Source of the DNA: an uncultured Verrucomicrobiota bacterium
GTDB lineage: Bacteria; Verrucomicrobiota; Verrucomicrobiia; Limisphaerales; UBA9464
DNA: 62,318 nucleotides
Direction: 5' to 3'
Assembly (NCBI GenBank): GCA_903916195.1
Contig: CAIWVP010000081.1
Coordinates: forward strand, 1 to 62,318
A program made the translations under genes and the position numbers. Of this stretch, positions 9,208-17,116 are shown in pieces (the first letter of the stretch is position 1; each line of letters begins with the position of its first letter). The notes beneath the pieces are model-generated. The model did no database searches, was not told where the DNA came from, and was given only the letters and a program-made list of their open reading frames with translations.

Positions 9208-9366
9208 GGGTGCGATCCGACGCGGCGGCAGAAGGAGCGCCGAGTCGGACTCTGCCGTATCGCGGATGTGGGATCCGCAGGCCTTGCGGCAGGTGAGCGG
9301 TCGGGCCTTGCCGACGCCCTCCCGAGTGCAACTCGGCGATACGGCAGGTTGCAAACCTGCGCTACG
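9208..9366. repeat. Hairpin-module repeat, copy B
   Basis: Direct repeat of copy A, about 198 bp further on, with the same order of modules and the same GGGTGCGATC left edge. The first internal palindrome is imperfect here (GCGGAT-GTGGG-ATCCGC), while the other two are intact. It ends about 34 bp before the stop of the convergent cupredoxin-like gene. Confidence 0.85.
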
Positions 9367-9399
9367 AGCGGGCCGAGCGGATCGCCGACGGGCTGGGGG

Positions 9400-10389
9400 T
9401 CACTTGACGCCCAGCTCGAAGGTGACCGCGGCGCCCTTGCCGGCGGCGACCTCGATCTCCGCGGTGACCGTGCCGGCCTTCGCGTGGTTGGCCTCGAGCG
9501 TGTACTTCCCGGGAGGAAGGCCTTCGGGCAGGACGAACTCGCCCTTGGCGTTGGTCACGGCGAAGAACGGGTTCTCCAGCACGTGGACATACGAGGCCAT
9601 CCACGGATGGACGTTGCAGGCCAGCTTCACGCCGAGCTCGGGCTTGTCGAAGACCTTCTCGTTCACCTGGCCGGCGCTGGCCTGGGCGAAGTTGAAGCCT
9701 TTGTTGACCTTCGGCGTGGCGGCGACGTTGTGCATGAAGGGGTCGGAATTGCGGACCTTGAAGGTCTGTCCGGCCAAGACCGCGGAGACATACGGCTCGT
9801 ACATGCAGCCGACCTGGTCGATGAGCTCCGGTTCAGCGGCTTTGCCGGCGCCCGCCGGGGCGCTGACGATGCGGACCAAAGCGTAGCGGAGCCCGCCATC
9901 GGCCGCGGCGACGTAGTTGCGCGTCGTCGCGGGGGCGCCGGTGTGGGCATTGCCGCACTTCACGTCGCTCTTCACGGCGCCGATCGTTTTCTCGGCGGGC
10001 GGCGTCCCTTTGAGGACGACCTTGCCGTGGACCTTGCCGTCCGCGGTGGTTTTCACGTCGGGCGCGGCCACGGTCGCGACGGCCGCGGCGGTGGGCTTCG
10101 CCTCGGCCGGCTTGGCTTCCGGCGCCTTCTCCTCGACCTTGGCGTGGCCTTCCGCGGCATGGGCCGCCGGGGCGCCGTGCGCGCCGGGCACGGACTTGTT
10201 CACGACGACGACGCGCGGTTCGTCCTGGAGGATCGGGCGCGGACGGGGCGCGGGCTGGTGCGCGGACTCCTTCGACGGAGCGGTGGCGGCGAAGTAGATG
10301 GTGGCGACGGCCGCGAGCAGGAGCAGGGCGGCGATCAGGACCAGCAGCGGATCGGAAGCCGCGGGTTTGGAGTCAGGCGATTTCGACAT
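9400..10389 (-). CDS. Membrane-anchored cupredoxin-like / carboxypeptidase-regulatory-like domain protein
   Basis: A 329-residue protein. Residues 13-34 form one transmembrane segment (LLVLIAALLLLAAVATIYFA). A low-complexity Ala/Pro/Lys-rich spacer runs to about 115. The periplasmic domain has GKVVLKGTPP near its start, then VRNSDPFMHNVAATP and LACNVHPWMASYVHV (about 254-268). The separated His, Cys, His and Met are placed as in copper-binding cupredoxins. Close to the C-terminus, NAKGEFVLPEGLPPGKYTLE is a typical carboxypeptidase-regulatory-like beta-strand unit. Such proteins occur beside respiratory or methylamine-type redox genes, but no such partner is adjacent here. Metal binding is inferred from the motif. 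Confidence 0.72.
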   Translation of the reverse strand: MSKSPDSKPAASDPLLVLIAALLLLAAVATIYFAATAPSKESAHQPAPRPRPILQDEPRVVVVNKSVPGAHGAPAAHAAEGHAKVEEKAPEAKPAEAKPTAAAVATVAAPDVKTTADGKVHGKVVLKGTPPAEKTIGAVKSDVKCGNAHTGAPATTRNYVAAADGGLRYALVRIVSAPAGAGKAAEPELIDQVGCMYEPYVSAVLAGQTFKVRNSDPFMHNVAATPKVNKGFNFAQASAGQVNEKVFDKPELGVKLACNVHPWMASYVHVLENPFFAVTNAKGEFVLPEGLPPGKYTLEANHAKAGTVTAEIEVAAGKGAAVTFELGVK

Positions 10390-10543
10390 GGCGGGCGGGA
10401 GGATTGCCGTTGCCGTCGGAGGCGCAAGCCTCGACTCGTCCCGTGTCGGAACTCGTCTCGCGCCCGGTCTCAGCGGCCTCCGGGCGCAAGTCGGTTTCTT
10501 GCAGGGCGGTGGCGTCGACTTTGCAAGCTGGAGGCTTGCCAGC

Positions 10544-10740
10544 GATTAGCCGGGGGTTGAGCGATAGCGACACCCCCGGTGGCAGGCGAGGAGATAGGCA
10601 CCCTGGAAGGGTGCCAGACCACGACCGGGCTGACGGTTCTGCGACCCCTGCCGGGGTCGTAGCTTTGGGCCACGGTATCCGGGGGTGTCGTCGCTGCGCT
10701 CCTCGACCCCCGGCTAATGGCTGACATCGCTTCGCGATGT
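10544..10740. repeat. Cluster of palindromes in the 10390-10792 intergenic region
   Basis: The roughly 400-bp gap between two minus-strand genes holds no gene. It contains at least five stem-loops: CCGGGGGT...ACCCCCGG at 10550-10579, GGCACCCT-gga-AGGGTGCC at 10597-10615, CGACCCC-tgcc-GGGGTCG at 10642-10659, CCGGGGGT...ACCCCCGG at 10679-10713 and ACATCGC-ttc-GCGATGT at 10724-10740. The first and fourth are inverted copies of one element bounded by ATTAGCC. None has a T-tract, so they do not look like intrinsic terminators. Confidence 0.8.
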
Positions 10741-10792
10741 TCTTGGCGGATGGATAGGCTGCAAGAAACGGAGGTGCGCCCTCCCGCATCCT

Positions 10793-11890
10793 TCAGCGGC
10801 CGAGCACCTCGCGCAGCGTGGCGAGACAGCGGTTGTTCTCCGCCGGCGTGCCGACCGAGATGCGGATCCAGCCGGGCAACCGGTAGCTGCCCATCGGCCG
10901 GGTGATGACACCGCGCTTCTGCAGCTCGGCGAAGACCCTGGCGCCGTCGCCGACCTCCACGAGCACGAAGTTCGCGTGCGACTCCACGAACGCCAGCCCG
11001 AGCCGCCCGAACTCCGAATGCAGGAGGTCGAGGCCCTGGCGGTTGTTGGCCCGTGTGCCGTCGAGGTGCGCGGTGTCGTCGAGCGCGGCGAGGGCGCCGG
11101 CCTGCGCGATCGAGTTGATGTTGAAGGGCTGCCGCACCTTCTCCAGCGCGGCGACCATGTCCGGCGCGCCGATGCCGTAGCCCAGGCGGAGGCCGGCGAG
11201 GCCGAAGATCTTGGAGAACGTCCGGAGCAGGACCAGGTTCGGCCGGACCCCGCTGCGGACGAGTGCGATGGAATCCAGCGGATCCGCGAGGAACTCCACG
11301 TAGGCCTCGTCCAGCGCGATGAGCACGTGCGGCGGGACCTCGGCGAGCAGACGCGACAGGTCTTCGCGCGAGGTGAGGGTGCCGGTGGGGTTGTTCGGGT
11401 TGGCGAGGAAAAGGAGCTTGGTGCGCGGCGTCACCGCCCGGAGCAGGCCCTCCACGTCGGCGTGGAAGCCTTTGGCCGGGACGGTGACGAGCTTCGCCCC
11501 GAAGAGCGCCGCCACGATCGGGTACACCGCGAAGCAATGTTCCGAGACGAGGACCTCATCGCCGGCCCCGAGCAACGCGTGCCCGAGGAACTCGATGATC
11601 TCGTTGGAACCGGAGCCGAGCACGAGGTTCGCCGGTTCGACGCCGAGCTTGGCGGCGAGCTTGCGCTTCAGGTGGAACGAATTGCCGTCGGGATAGAGAT
11701 GGAGGTTCTTCAGCACGTCCGCCATCGCGGCCAACGCCATCGGCGAGGGCCCGAGCGGGTTCTCGTTCGATGCGAGCTTGATGATGTCGGCGGGCCGGAG
11801 ACCGTGCTCGCGGGCGACCTCGTCGATCGGTTTGCCGGGGACGTACACCGGCAGCGTGGCGAGCTGCGGGTTCAGGACGACGGAACTCAT
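10793..11890 (-). CDS. hisC: Histidinol-phosphate aminotransferase
   Basis: A PLP-dependent class I/II aminotransferase of 365 residues that converts imidazole-acetol phosphate to histidinol phosphate in histidine synthesis. Visible are KLASNENPLGPSP (about 38-50, typical of HisC), NPNNPTGT (about 163-170), LDEAYVEF and TFSKIFGLAGLRLGY, whose Lys (about 226) should carry PLP, and WIRISVGTPAENN near the end. The start MSSVVLNPQL was chosen because the longer open frame (to 12193) has no family similarity. No other his gene is close. Confusion with an aromatic aminotransferase is possible but less likely given the motif set. Confidence 0.9.
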   Translation of the reverse strand: MSSVVLNPQLATLPVYVPGKPIDEVAREHGLRPADIIKLASNENPLGPSPMALAAMADVLKNLHLYPDGNSFHLKRKLAAKLGVEPANLVLGSGSNEIIEFLGHALLGAGDEVLVSEHCFAVYPIVAALFGAKLVTVPAKGFHADVEGLLRAVTPRTKLLFLANPNNPTGTLTSREDLSRLLAEVPPHVLIALDEAYVEFLADPLDSIALVRSGVRPNLVLLRTFSKIFGLAGLRLGYGIGAPDMVAALEKVRQPFNINSIAQAGALAALDDTAHLDGTRANNRQGLDLLHSEFGRLGLAFVESHANFVLVEVGDGARVFAELQKRGVITRPMGSYRLPGWIRISVGTPAENNRCLATLREVLGR

Positions 11891-12237
11891 GGGCGGAAAG
11901 GGTGGAGGAGGAAGGCGGAGGGGTGAACCGAATTTCACAGCGAGCGAGCAAGAAGGGCTCAGCTCGACGCACCGAGAAACCACCGCTGTCCCGTCCGCGA
12001 CCATGAGACCTTCGCTGCCAGCGCGGAGGCCTTCGTCCTCATCGTCATGAGACGCATCCAGATCCGAAGCCCCGTTTGATCGAGAGCATCCCGGAGTCTC
12101 CAAACAGGCTCTCGGCAAGGAATCGTCCAGGCGCACGTTTTCCAGCGGGATCGTCGATGCCCGAACGGAGCAGCGGTATCCGGAGCGATCCACCTCTTGG
12201 CTTCATCCTTCCGCTGTCACCCCTCATCCTTGCCGGC
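11891..12237. other. Divergent intergenic region, no gene seen
   Basis: The 347 bp between the divergent hisC and NYN-nuclease genes. Open frames run through it on both strands, but none resembles a protein. It should hold both promoters, yet I see no clear -35/-10 pair, hairpin or repeat. Confidence 0.5.
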
Positions 12238-12702
12238 GTGGCGCTCGTCCGGATCCTCATCGATGGCTACAGCCTGCTGCACAACTGGCCCGAGCTGGCG
12301 CCGGGAGCGCCGCGCCATTCCGCCGCGGCCCGCGAGGCGCTGGTGGCGAAGCTCACGCAGTACCGCGACGCGACGCACACGCCGCTGACCATCATCTTCG
12401 ATGGCCAAGGCGCCGCGCCGGGCACCGCGAAGATGGCCAGCACGCGCGACGTGGAGATCCTGTTCTCGAAGGCGGGGAACACGGCCGACGACCTGATCGA
12501 GCGGGCCGCGTACCGGATGAAGGCCTATGGCGAGGTGTTGGCGGTGACCGACGACCACGCGGAGCGCGACACGGTCGTCGGCTTCGGGGGATACGCTTCC
12601 AGTTGCGCCGTGTTCATCGCGCAGGTGAAGTCGGCGCTCGACGAGCTGGACCACGACGTGCGCAGCCACAACCGGAAGGAACGGAACCGGTATCGTGGGT
12701 GA
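12238..12702 (+). CDS. YacP-like NYN-domain ribonuclease
   Basis: A 154-residue NYN (PIN-like) domain protein. Acidic motifs are well placed: RILIDGYSLLHNWPEL at the N-terminus, IIFDGQGA in the middle, then NTADDLIERAAYRM and VTDDHAERDTV, each supplying Asp residues of the metal site. The layout matches YacP/Rae1, a ribosome-associated mRNA endonuclease in Bacillus subtilis, so RNA cleavage is the likely activity. The GTG at 12238 starts directly at the first beta-strand. An ATG at 12157 would add a tail unlike the family. It is convergent with gcvH. Confidence 0.78.
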   Translation: MALVRILIDGYSLLHNWPELAPGAPRHSAAAREALVAKLTQYRDATHTPLTIIFDGQGAAPGTAKMASTRDVEILFSKAGNTADDLIERAAYRMKAYGEVLAVTDDHAERDTVVGFGGYASSCAVFIAQVKSALDELDHDVRSHNRKERNRYRG

Positions 12703-12801
12703 AGCGCTGTTCTCAGACGCGGGAAATAGGACCGAGCGACCGCAGGGACGGCTTTCCAGCGGGTTGGTGCGGGCGGCTTTTCAACCGCAGGACGCGGGCC
12801 A

Positions 12802-12844
12802 CCGGACTGGAAAGTCCGGCGGACCGGCAGGCTGGAAAGCCTGC
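12802..12844. repeat. Two adjacent GGAA-tetraloop hairpins
   Basis: CCGGACT-GGAA-AGTCCGG (12802-12819) is followed by GCAGGCT-GGAA-AGCCTGC (12827-12844). The arms are perfect and different, and the loop is the same GNRA-type tetraloop. They lie between the convergent ends of the NYN gene and gcvH. No T-tract follows on either strand. A related hairpin occurs at 58976-58993. Confidence 0.8.
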
Positions 12845-12895
12845 CCTACAACCACGCGCGATCACGCGCGACCACTCACGACCGCGCGCTGCGGC

Positions 12896-13282
12896 TCAGG
12901 CGCCGATCTGTTTCGAGTAATCGGCCGGCGTCAGCAGGGAATCGACCTCGGCGGAGGCGCTGAGGCGGACCTGGAAGAAGTGGCCGGCAGCGTAGGGAGC
13001 GGAGTTCGTGAGCGCCGGGTCCTGGCCCACGGCGTCGTTCACGGCGATGATCTCGCCGCTCACCGGCGAATAGATATCGCTCGCCGTCTTCACGGATTCG
13101 ACGACCGCGACGGCCTCGCCGGCCTTCACCTTGCGGCCGACGGCGGGCAGCTCGACGAACACCACGTCGGTCAGCTCATGCTGCGCGTGGTCGGTGATGC
13201 CCACCGTGGCCGTGTCGCCGGCGATGCGGACCCATTCATGGGATTTCGTGTAGCGGAGATCGGCGGGGACTTGCGAGCTCAT
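12896..13282 (-). CDS. gcvH: Glycine cleavage system H protein
   Basis: The lipoyl carrier of the glycine cleavage system, 128 residues, the usual size. It shuttles the aminomethyl group between the P, T and L proteins. RYTKSHEWVRI begins the fold. The lipoylated Lys lies in VVESVKTASDIYSPVSGEI (K65), and the C-terminal part (FFQVRLSASAEVDSLLTPADY) is typical. It lies 38 bp downstream of gcvT on the same strand, so the two are most likely one transcript. gcvP is not in the window. Confidence 0.95.
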   Translation of the reverse strand: MSSQVPADLRYTKSHEWVRIAGDTATVGITDHAQHELTDVVFVELPAVGRKVKAGEAVAVVESVKTASDIYSPVSGEIIAVNDAVGQDPALTNSAPYAAGHFFQVRLSASAEVDSLLTPADYSKQIGA

Positions 13283-13320
13283 GGGGGGAGAGTGTCGGAA
13301 ACAGACGGCGCGGGGGTCAA

Positions 13321-14454
13321 TCAGGCTTTGCGATAGATCGGCTTCTTCACGATCTCGGCGGCGAACCGGCGTCCGCGCACCTCGATCTCGATCTTCGTGC
13401 CCGGCACGGCGATCGCGGGAGGGACGTACCCCATCCCGATCCCGGCGCTGAGCGACGGGCTCTGGGTCCCGCTGACGACATCGCCGACCTTCTCGCCGCC
13501 GGCGAAGATGGCGTAGCCGGGCCGCGGCGGGGCGGATTTGTCGGCCATCTTGAACGCGGCGGACTTCTTCTTCACGCCGTTGGTCTTCTGGTCGAGCAGC
13601 GCGGTGCGGCCGACGAAATCGCCTTTGTCGAACGACACGAAGTAGCCGAGACCGGCCTCGATGGGCGACGTGGTCTCGTCCAGTTCGTGCCCGTAGAGCG
13701 GATAACAGACCTCCGTGCGGAGCGTGTCACGGGCGCCGAGGCCGATGGGCTGGATGCACACGGTGTGGCCGGCGGCGAGCGTGCGGGTCCAGATGTCCTC
13801 GATGATGGACGCCGGAGCGACCACCTCGAAGCCGTCTTCGCCGGTGTAGCCGGTCCGGGCGACCCAGATCCTTTGGCCGGCCTGTTCCCAGGCGCCGATC
13901 TGGTTCTTCTTCAGCGAGGAGGCGCCGTCGACCGCGGCGCCGGCGAGCGAAGGACCGGTGAACAGCAGGTCGATGAACGAGGCGACGCGCGGACCCTGGA
14001 TGGCCACCGCGCCGAGACGGCCGGAGGCGTCCTCGAAGATGACGCCCGAGCGGTGGGGCGAGCCGCAGATGCGCTCCTGCAGCCACGCGACGTCGACGTC
14101 GATCCGGCTGGCGTTGATGACGAGCAGGTACTCCATCGGCGCGATGCGGTAGACGTACAGGTCGTCGACCGTGCCGCCGCTCTCCGTGCACATCTGGCTA
14201 TACTGGCCGTCGCCGACCGCGAGTTTGCGCACGTCGTTGGTGAGCGTCTCGTTGAGGAAGCCTTCGGCGCCCGGGCCGGTGACCAGCACCTCGCCCATGT
14301 GGCAGATGTCGAAGATCCCGGCCGCGCGCCGGACGCACCGATGCTCGTCGACGATGGACGAATATTGGACGGGCATCTCCCATCCGCCGAATTCGATGAG
14401 CTTGCCGCCGAGCTTCTGATGGGCGGAGTGGAGGGGCGTGAGTTTGAGGGACAT
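13321..14454 (-). CDS. gcvT: Glycine cleavage system T protein (aminomethyltransferase)
   Basis: A 377-residue tetrahydrofolate-dependent aminomethyltransferase that makes methylene-THF and ammonia from the aminomethyl-H protein. Clear family features are LTPLHSAHQKLGGKLIEFGGWEMPVQYSSIVDEH at the start, GIFDICHMGEV, NDVRKLAVGDGQYSQM, VARTGYTGEDGFEV, IGLGARDTLRTEVCYPLYGHELDE and a C-terminal barrel with GDVVSGTQSPSLSAGIGMGYV. The start MSLKL fits the family. It lies 26 bp after an FAD reductase and 38 bp before gcvH on the minus strand. Confidence 0.95.
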   Translation of the reverse strand: MSLKLTPLHSAHQKLGGKLIEFGGWEMPVQYSSIVDEHRCVRRAAGIFDICHMGEVLVTGPGAEGFLNETLTNDVRKLAVGDGQYSQMCTESGGTVDDLYVYRIAPMEYLLVINASRIDVDVAWLQERICGSPHRSGVIFEDASGRLGAVAIQGPRVASFIDLLFTGPSLAGAAVDGASSLKKNQIGAWEQAGQRIWVARTGYTGEDGFEVVAPASIIEDIWTRTLAAGHTVCIQPIGLGARDTLRTEVCYPLYGHELDETTSPIEAGLGYFVSFDKGDFVGRTALLDQKTNGVKKKSAAFKMADKSAPPRPGYAIFAGGEKVGDVVSGTQSPSLSAGIGMGYVPPAIAVPGTKIEIEVRGRRFAAEIVKKPIYRKA

Positions 14455-14480
14455 GATCAGGGCGATGGACGACCGATGGG

Positions 14481-15203
14481 TCAGCCCCACTTCTCCAGCT
14501 TCATCTGCTCCTTCGGCAGACCGAGGTCGTGGAGCACGAGGTGCTCGATGCCGTTGACCATCTCGTTGGTGCCGCAGGCGTAGAAGACGGTTTCGGCCGG
14601 ATCCGCGACGAAGCTCTTCACCCAATCCGGGGTGATCCGGCCGCGACGGCCGGTCCAAGGATCCTCGGGAGCCAGACGCGTGCAGGTGACGTGGAACTTG
14701 AAGCGCGGGTTCTGGGCCTCCAACTCGCGGAACTCCCTCTCGAAGATGACGTCCTGGGTGGTCTTCACCGTGTAGAGGACGGTGATGCGGGTGTCCAAGT
14801 TTCGCGCCGTGGCCTCGCGGACGAATCCGCGGAACGGCGTCACGCCCGAGCCGCCGGCCACGCAGATGAGATGTTTCCCGGGCGGGTCGAAGACCGGCAA
14901 GAAGCGTCCGGCCGGCGGGATGACGACCAGTTTATCGCCGGCCTCCACCCAATCGACGATGCTGGTGCCCATCTTGCCGTCGCGCTTGACGGTGACGTCG
15001 TAGAACCCGCGGTCCAATCCCGACGAGCTGAGCGAGTAGGCCCGTTTGTACTTCGTCTTGTGGGGCCAGTAGACGGTGATGAACTGGCCGGTCTTGAAGT
15101 CGCCCGGATCGTAGCCCTCGGGCCACTTGAGGTGGACGGTCTTCACGTCCGGCAACTCCATCGTGACGGTCTCGACGAGCATCTCCGCGATAATTTTTGC
15201 CAT
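14481..15203 (-). CDS. Ferredoxin-NADP(+) reductase-type FAD oxidoreductase
   Basis: A 240-residue flavoprotein of the ferredoxin-reductase superfamily. RAYSLSSS (about 54-61) is the FAD-binding RxYS motif, GKMGTSIVDW (about 76-85) binds FAD phosphate, VAGGSGVTPFRGFVRE (about 115-130) is the nucleotide-binding loop, and FYACGTNEMVNG is the C-terminal NAD(P) segment. No cysteine cluster for a 2Fe-2S centre is present, so this is a reductase module alone. The electron partner is unknown. It sits at the head of a gcvT-gcvH run, which suggests a link to glycine cleavage or to lipoate or redox supply, but that is inference from position only. Confidence 0.85.
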   Translation of the reverse strand: MAKIIAEMLVETVTMELPDVKTVHLKWPEGYDPGDFKTGQFITVYWPHKTKYKRAYSLSSSGLDRGFYDVTVKRDGKMGTSIVDWVEAGDKLVVIPPAGRFLPVFDPPGKHLICVAGGSGVTPFRGFVREATARNLDTRITVLYTVKTTQDVIFEREFRELEAQNPRFKFHVTCTRLAPEDPWTGRRGRITPDWVKSFVADPAETVFYACGTNEMVNGIEHLVLHDLGLPKEQMKLEKWG

Positions 15204-15227
15204 GGTGGGAAAGGAAATCTGAGGGTC

Positions 15228-15290
15228 TGGCGGCGACCGCCGACCCGCGCGGATTCTGCGGGAATCGATCGGCGGCGCAAGCCGCCGATC
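15228..15290. repeat. Stem-loops between the FAD reductase and the Tat oxidoreductase
   Basis: GGCGG-cga-CCGCC near 15230 is followed by the perfect 10-bp stem GATCGGCGGC-gcaa-GCCGCCGATC (15267-15290), again with a GNRA-type loop. No T-tract follows on either strand, so it resembles the other short palindromes of the window rather than a terminator. Confidence 0.7.
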
Positions 15291-15348
15291 ACGGGGATGC
15301 GATCTGGATCGCCGGACATCTGCGGTGCGGGATGTTTCTGCGGCCTGC

Positions 15349-16644
15349 TCAAACCTTCGGTTCCCGGCCTTTGCGGTACTCGCGGCCCCAGAGGCGCTTC
15401 ATCTCGGGGGTCGCGTCCTGGATACGGCCGGTCGCCGGATCCACCGTGAGCGTGGAGCGTGTCCGATAGGCGATGTTGCCCAAGTGGCAGAGCATCGTGC
15501 TTTTCTGCCCTTCGCCGATCTCCGAGTTCAGCTTCGCGCCGTCGCGGATGGCCGCGAGGAAGTTCGTGAAGTGGGGGATGTCGCTGAACCTGCCTTTCAC
15601 CTCGCGCACCACTTTGCCATCGAGGCCGGACACCCGGTATCCCGCGCCGCTGTCGAGCGCGAGCGAGCCTTTGTCGCCGTAGAAGGTCACGAACGGATGC
15701 GCTTCCTCCTTGCGGGGCAGGCAGCTGCTCGCGTCCCAGCTCGCGCCGCAGTGGCCGAAGTCGTAGGTGGCGACGGTGGTGTCCGGCGTCTCCTGGTCAT
15801 CGTCGAAGTGGTAGCGGCCGCCGTTGACCGTCACGCGTCGTGGATGCTCCACGCCGAGGCCCCAGCGCGCGATGTCGAGCGCGTGGATGCCGTTGTTGGC
15901 CAGCTCGCCGCCGCCCCAGTGCCAGCGCCAATGCCAGTTGTAATGGATGAGGTTGTCCACGTACGGCCGCTCCGGGACCGGTCCTTGCCAGAGCCCGTAG
16001 TCGATCTCGGCGGGGACGGGCGATGGCTTGCCGCGGCCGATGGTCTTGCGGTCGGCATCGTACCAGCAACGCGCGAAGCGGACCGGACCGATCTCGCCGG
16101 ACCGGAGGCCGGCGATGGCCTCGATGACCTCCGGCACGCTGCGGCGCTGGTTGCCCATCTGCACGTGGCGGCCGTGCTTGCGCGCGGCGACGGCCATCAG
16201 ACCGGCCTCGTGGGCGTTGTGGCTGCCGGGTTTCTCCACGTAGACGTGCTTGCCGGCCGCGCAGGCGAGCAAGGTCATCGGGGCGTGCCAGAAGTTCGGC
16301 AGCGCGATCGACACGGCGTCGATCGACTTGTCGTCGAGGATGCGCCGGTAATCGCCGACCGCCCGGGGCGCCTTGCCGGATCCCGTCTCCACCGCCTTCA
16401 CGCCCTTCGCGAGGCGGCGGGAATCCACGTCGCACACCGCCGCGATCTCGGCGGTCGGGATCTTGAGATACGCCGAGATGTGGTCCATCCCGCGGCCGAG
16501 CCCCAGCACGGCGACGCGGACGCGACCGGTCCCATCCGCGGCGCGGAGCACCGCCGGCGCCTGGCGCAGCGCGAGCAAGGTGGCGAGCGTGCCGGTCGTC
16601 TGGAGGAAACGGCGACGAGGGATCGACGGGATGGGCGTCTTCAT
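15349..16644 (-). CDS. Tat-exported Gfo/Idh/MocA-family oxidoreductase
   Basis: A 431-residue NAD(P)-dependent oxidoreductase. The N-terminus [26 protein letters not shown] is a twin-arginine signal. The Rossmann fold starts at [27 protein letters not shown] ends the second strand, and the catalytic-loop signature is YVEKPGSHN (EKP). The C-terminal domain has [23 protein letters not shown] and the end [14 protein letters not shown], typical of the verrucomicrobial and planctomycete periplasmic group thought to act on sugars or cyclitols. Substrate unknown. A paralogue is at 57607-58944. The start was taken at the Met directly before the Tat motif. Confidence 0.87.
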   Translation of the reverse strand: MKTPIPSIPRRRFLQTTGTLATLLALRQAPAVLRAADGTGRVRVAVLGLGRGMDHISAYLKIPTAEIAAVCDVDSRRLAKGVKAVETGSGKAPRAVGDYRRILDDKSIDAVSIALPNFWHAPMTLLACAAGKHVYVEKPGSHNAHEAGLMAVAARKHGRHVQMGNQRRSVPEVIEAIAGLRSGEIGPVRFARCWYDADRKTIGRGKPSPVPAEIDYGLWQGPVPERPYVDNLIHYNWHWRWHWGGGELANNGIHALDIARWGLGVEHPRRVTVNGGRYHFDDDQETPDTTVATYDFGHCGASWDASSCLPRKEEAHPFVTFYGDKGSLALDSGAGYRVSGLDGKVVREVKGRFSDIPHFTNFLAAIRDGAKLNSEIGEGQKSTMLCHLGNIAYRTRSTLTVDPATGRIQDATPEMKRLWGREYRKGREPKV

Positions 16645-16704
16645 GCGGTGAGAGGACGTCAGCACGCACCGGCGCGGTCAGGAACTCAAGGAAAGGATCG
16701 CGGA

Positions 16705-16932
16705 TCACCCCACCTCGGGGCGGTCGAGATGCGGTCCGGGCGGCAGCTCGTCGAAGCCCTCGAAGTCGCCCGGCGTGAGCGACCGCGACAGCTTGTGCTC
16801 CTCGTTGAACCATTGACCGAGGTCGATCAGCCGGCAGCGCTCCGAGCAGAACGGTCCCCATTTCGCGGCGAACCAATGGCCAGGCTGAGAACAGGTCGGG
16901 CACTTCACGCTGGGATTGTTGCGGTCTTCCAT
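16705..16932 (-). CDS. yacG: YacG-type zinc-binding protein (DNA gyrase inhibitor family)
   Basis: A 75-residue zinc ribbon. CPTCSQPGHWFAAKWGPFCSERCRLIDLGQW gives the four cysteines in the YacG spacing (C-x2-C ... C-x3-C), followed by the family's RLIDLGQW. In E. coli YacG binds GyrB and inhibits gyrase; the same role is inferred here. The start MEDRNNP is the Met closest to the zinc motif. An upstream in-frame Met would overlap the divergent gene region. Confidence 0.9.
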   Translation of the reverse strand: MEDRNNPSVKCPTCSQPGHWFAAKWGPFCSERCRLIDLGQWFNEEHKLSRSLTPGDFEGFDELPPGPHLDRPEVG

Positions 16933-17116
16933 GGGCGGAGGGCTTTTAGCGGGGCGCCCCCGGTTTGTCATCGGTGCCGTTGGGGTCGGTCGATCCGCGG
17001 ATGCGGCACGGCCCCAGGTTTTCTGTGTTCCTGTTCCCAGGTCCGACTTCTTCCGGCTCCGAGGCGTCGGCGGGATTCCGCTCGCCGCGTGGCCGCGGGT
17101 GCCGTGTCATCGGTCC

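Noticed and set aside
9010-9366. CRISPR array
   Set aside because: The two direct copies are about 160 bp long with internal palindromes and no short unique spacers; no cas gene is in the window.
9095-9886. Short proteins encoded in the repeat copies (for example with SRIWNPQAL or GCKPAL strings)
   Set aside because: These frames just read the palindromic repeats and recur in every copy; no start signals or conserved reading frame.
15204-15348. Possible glycine riboswitch upstream of the FAD reductase-gcvT-gcvH genes
   Set aside because: The gap contains simple stems only; no tandem aptamer with the conserved GGAGAG-type elements is visible.
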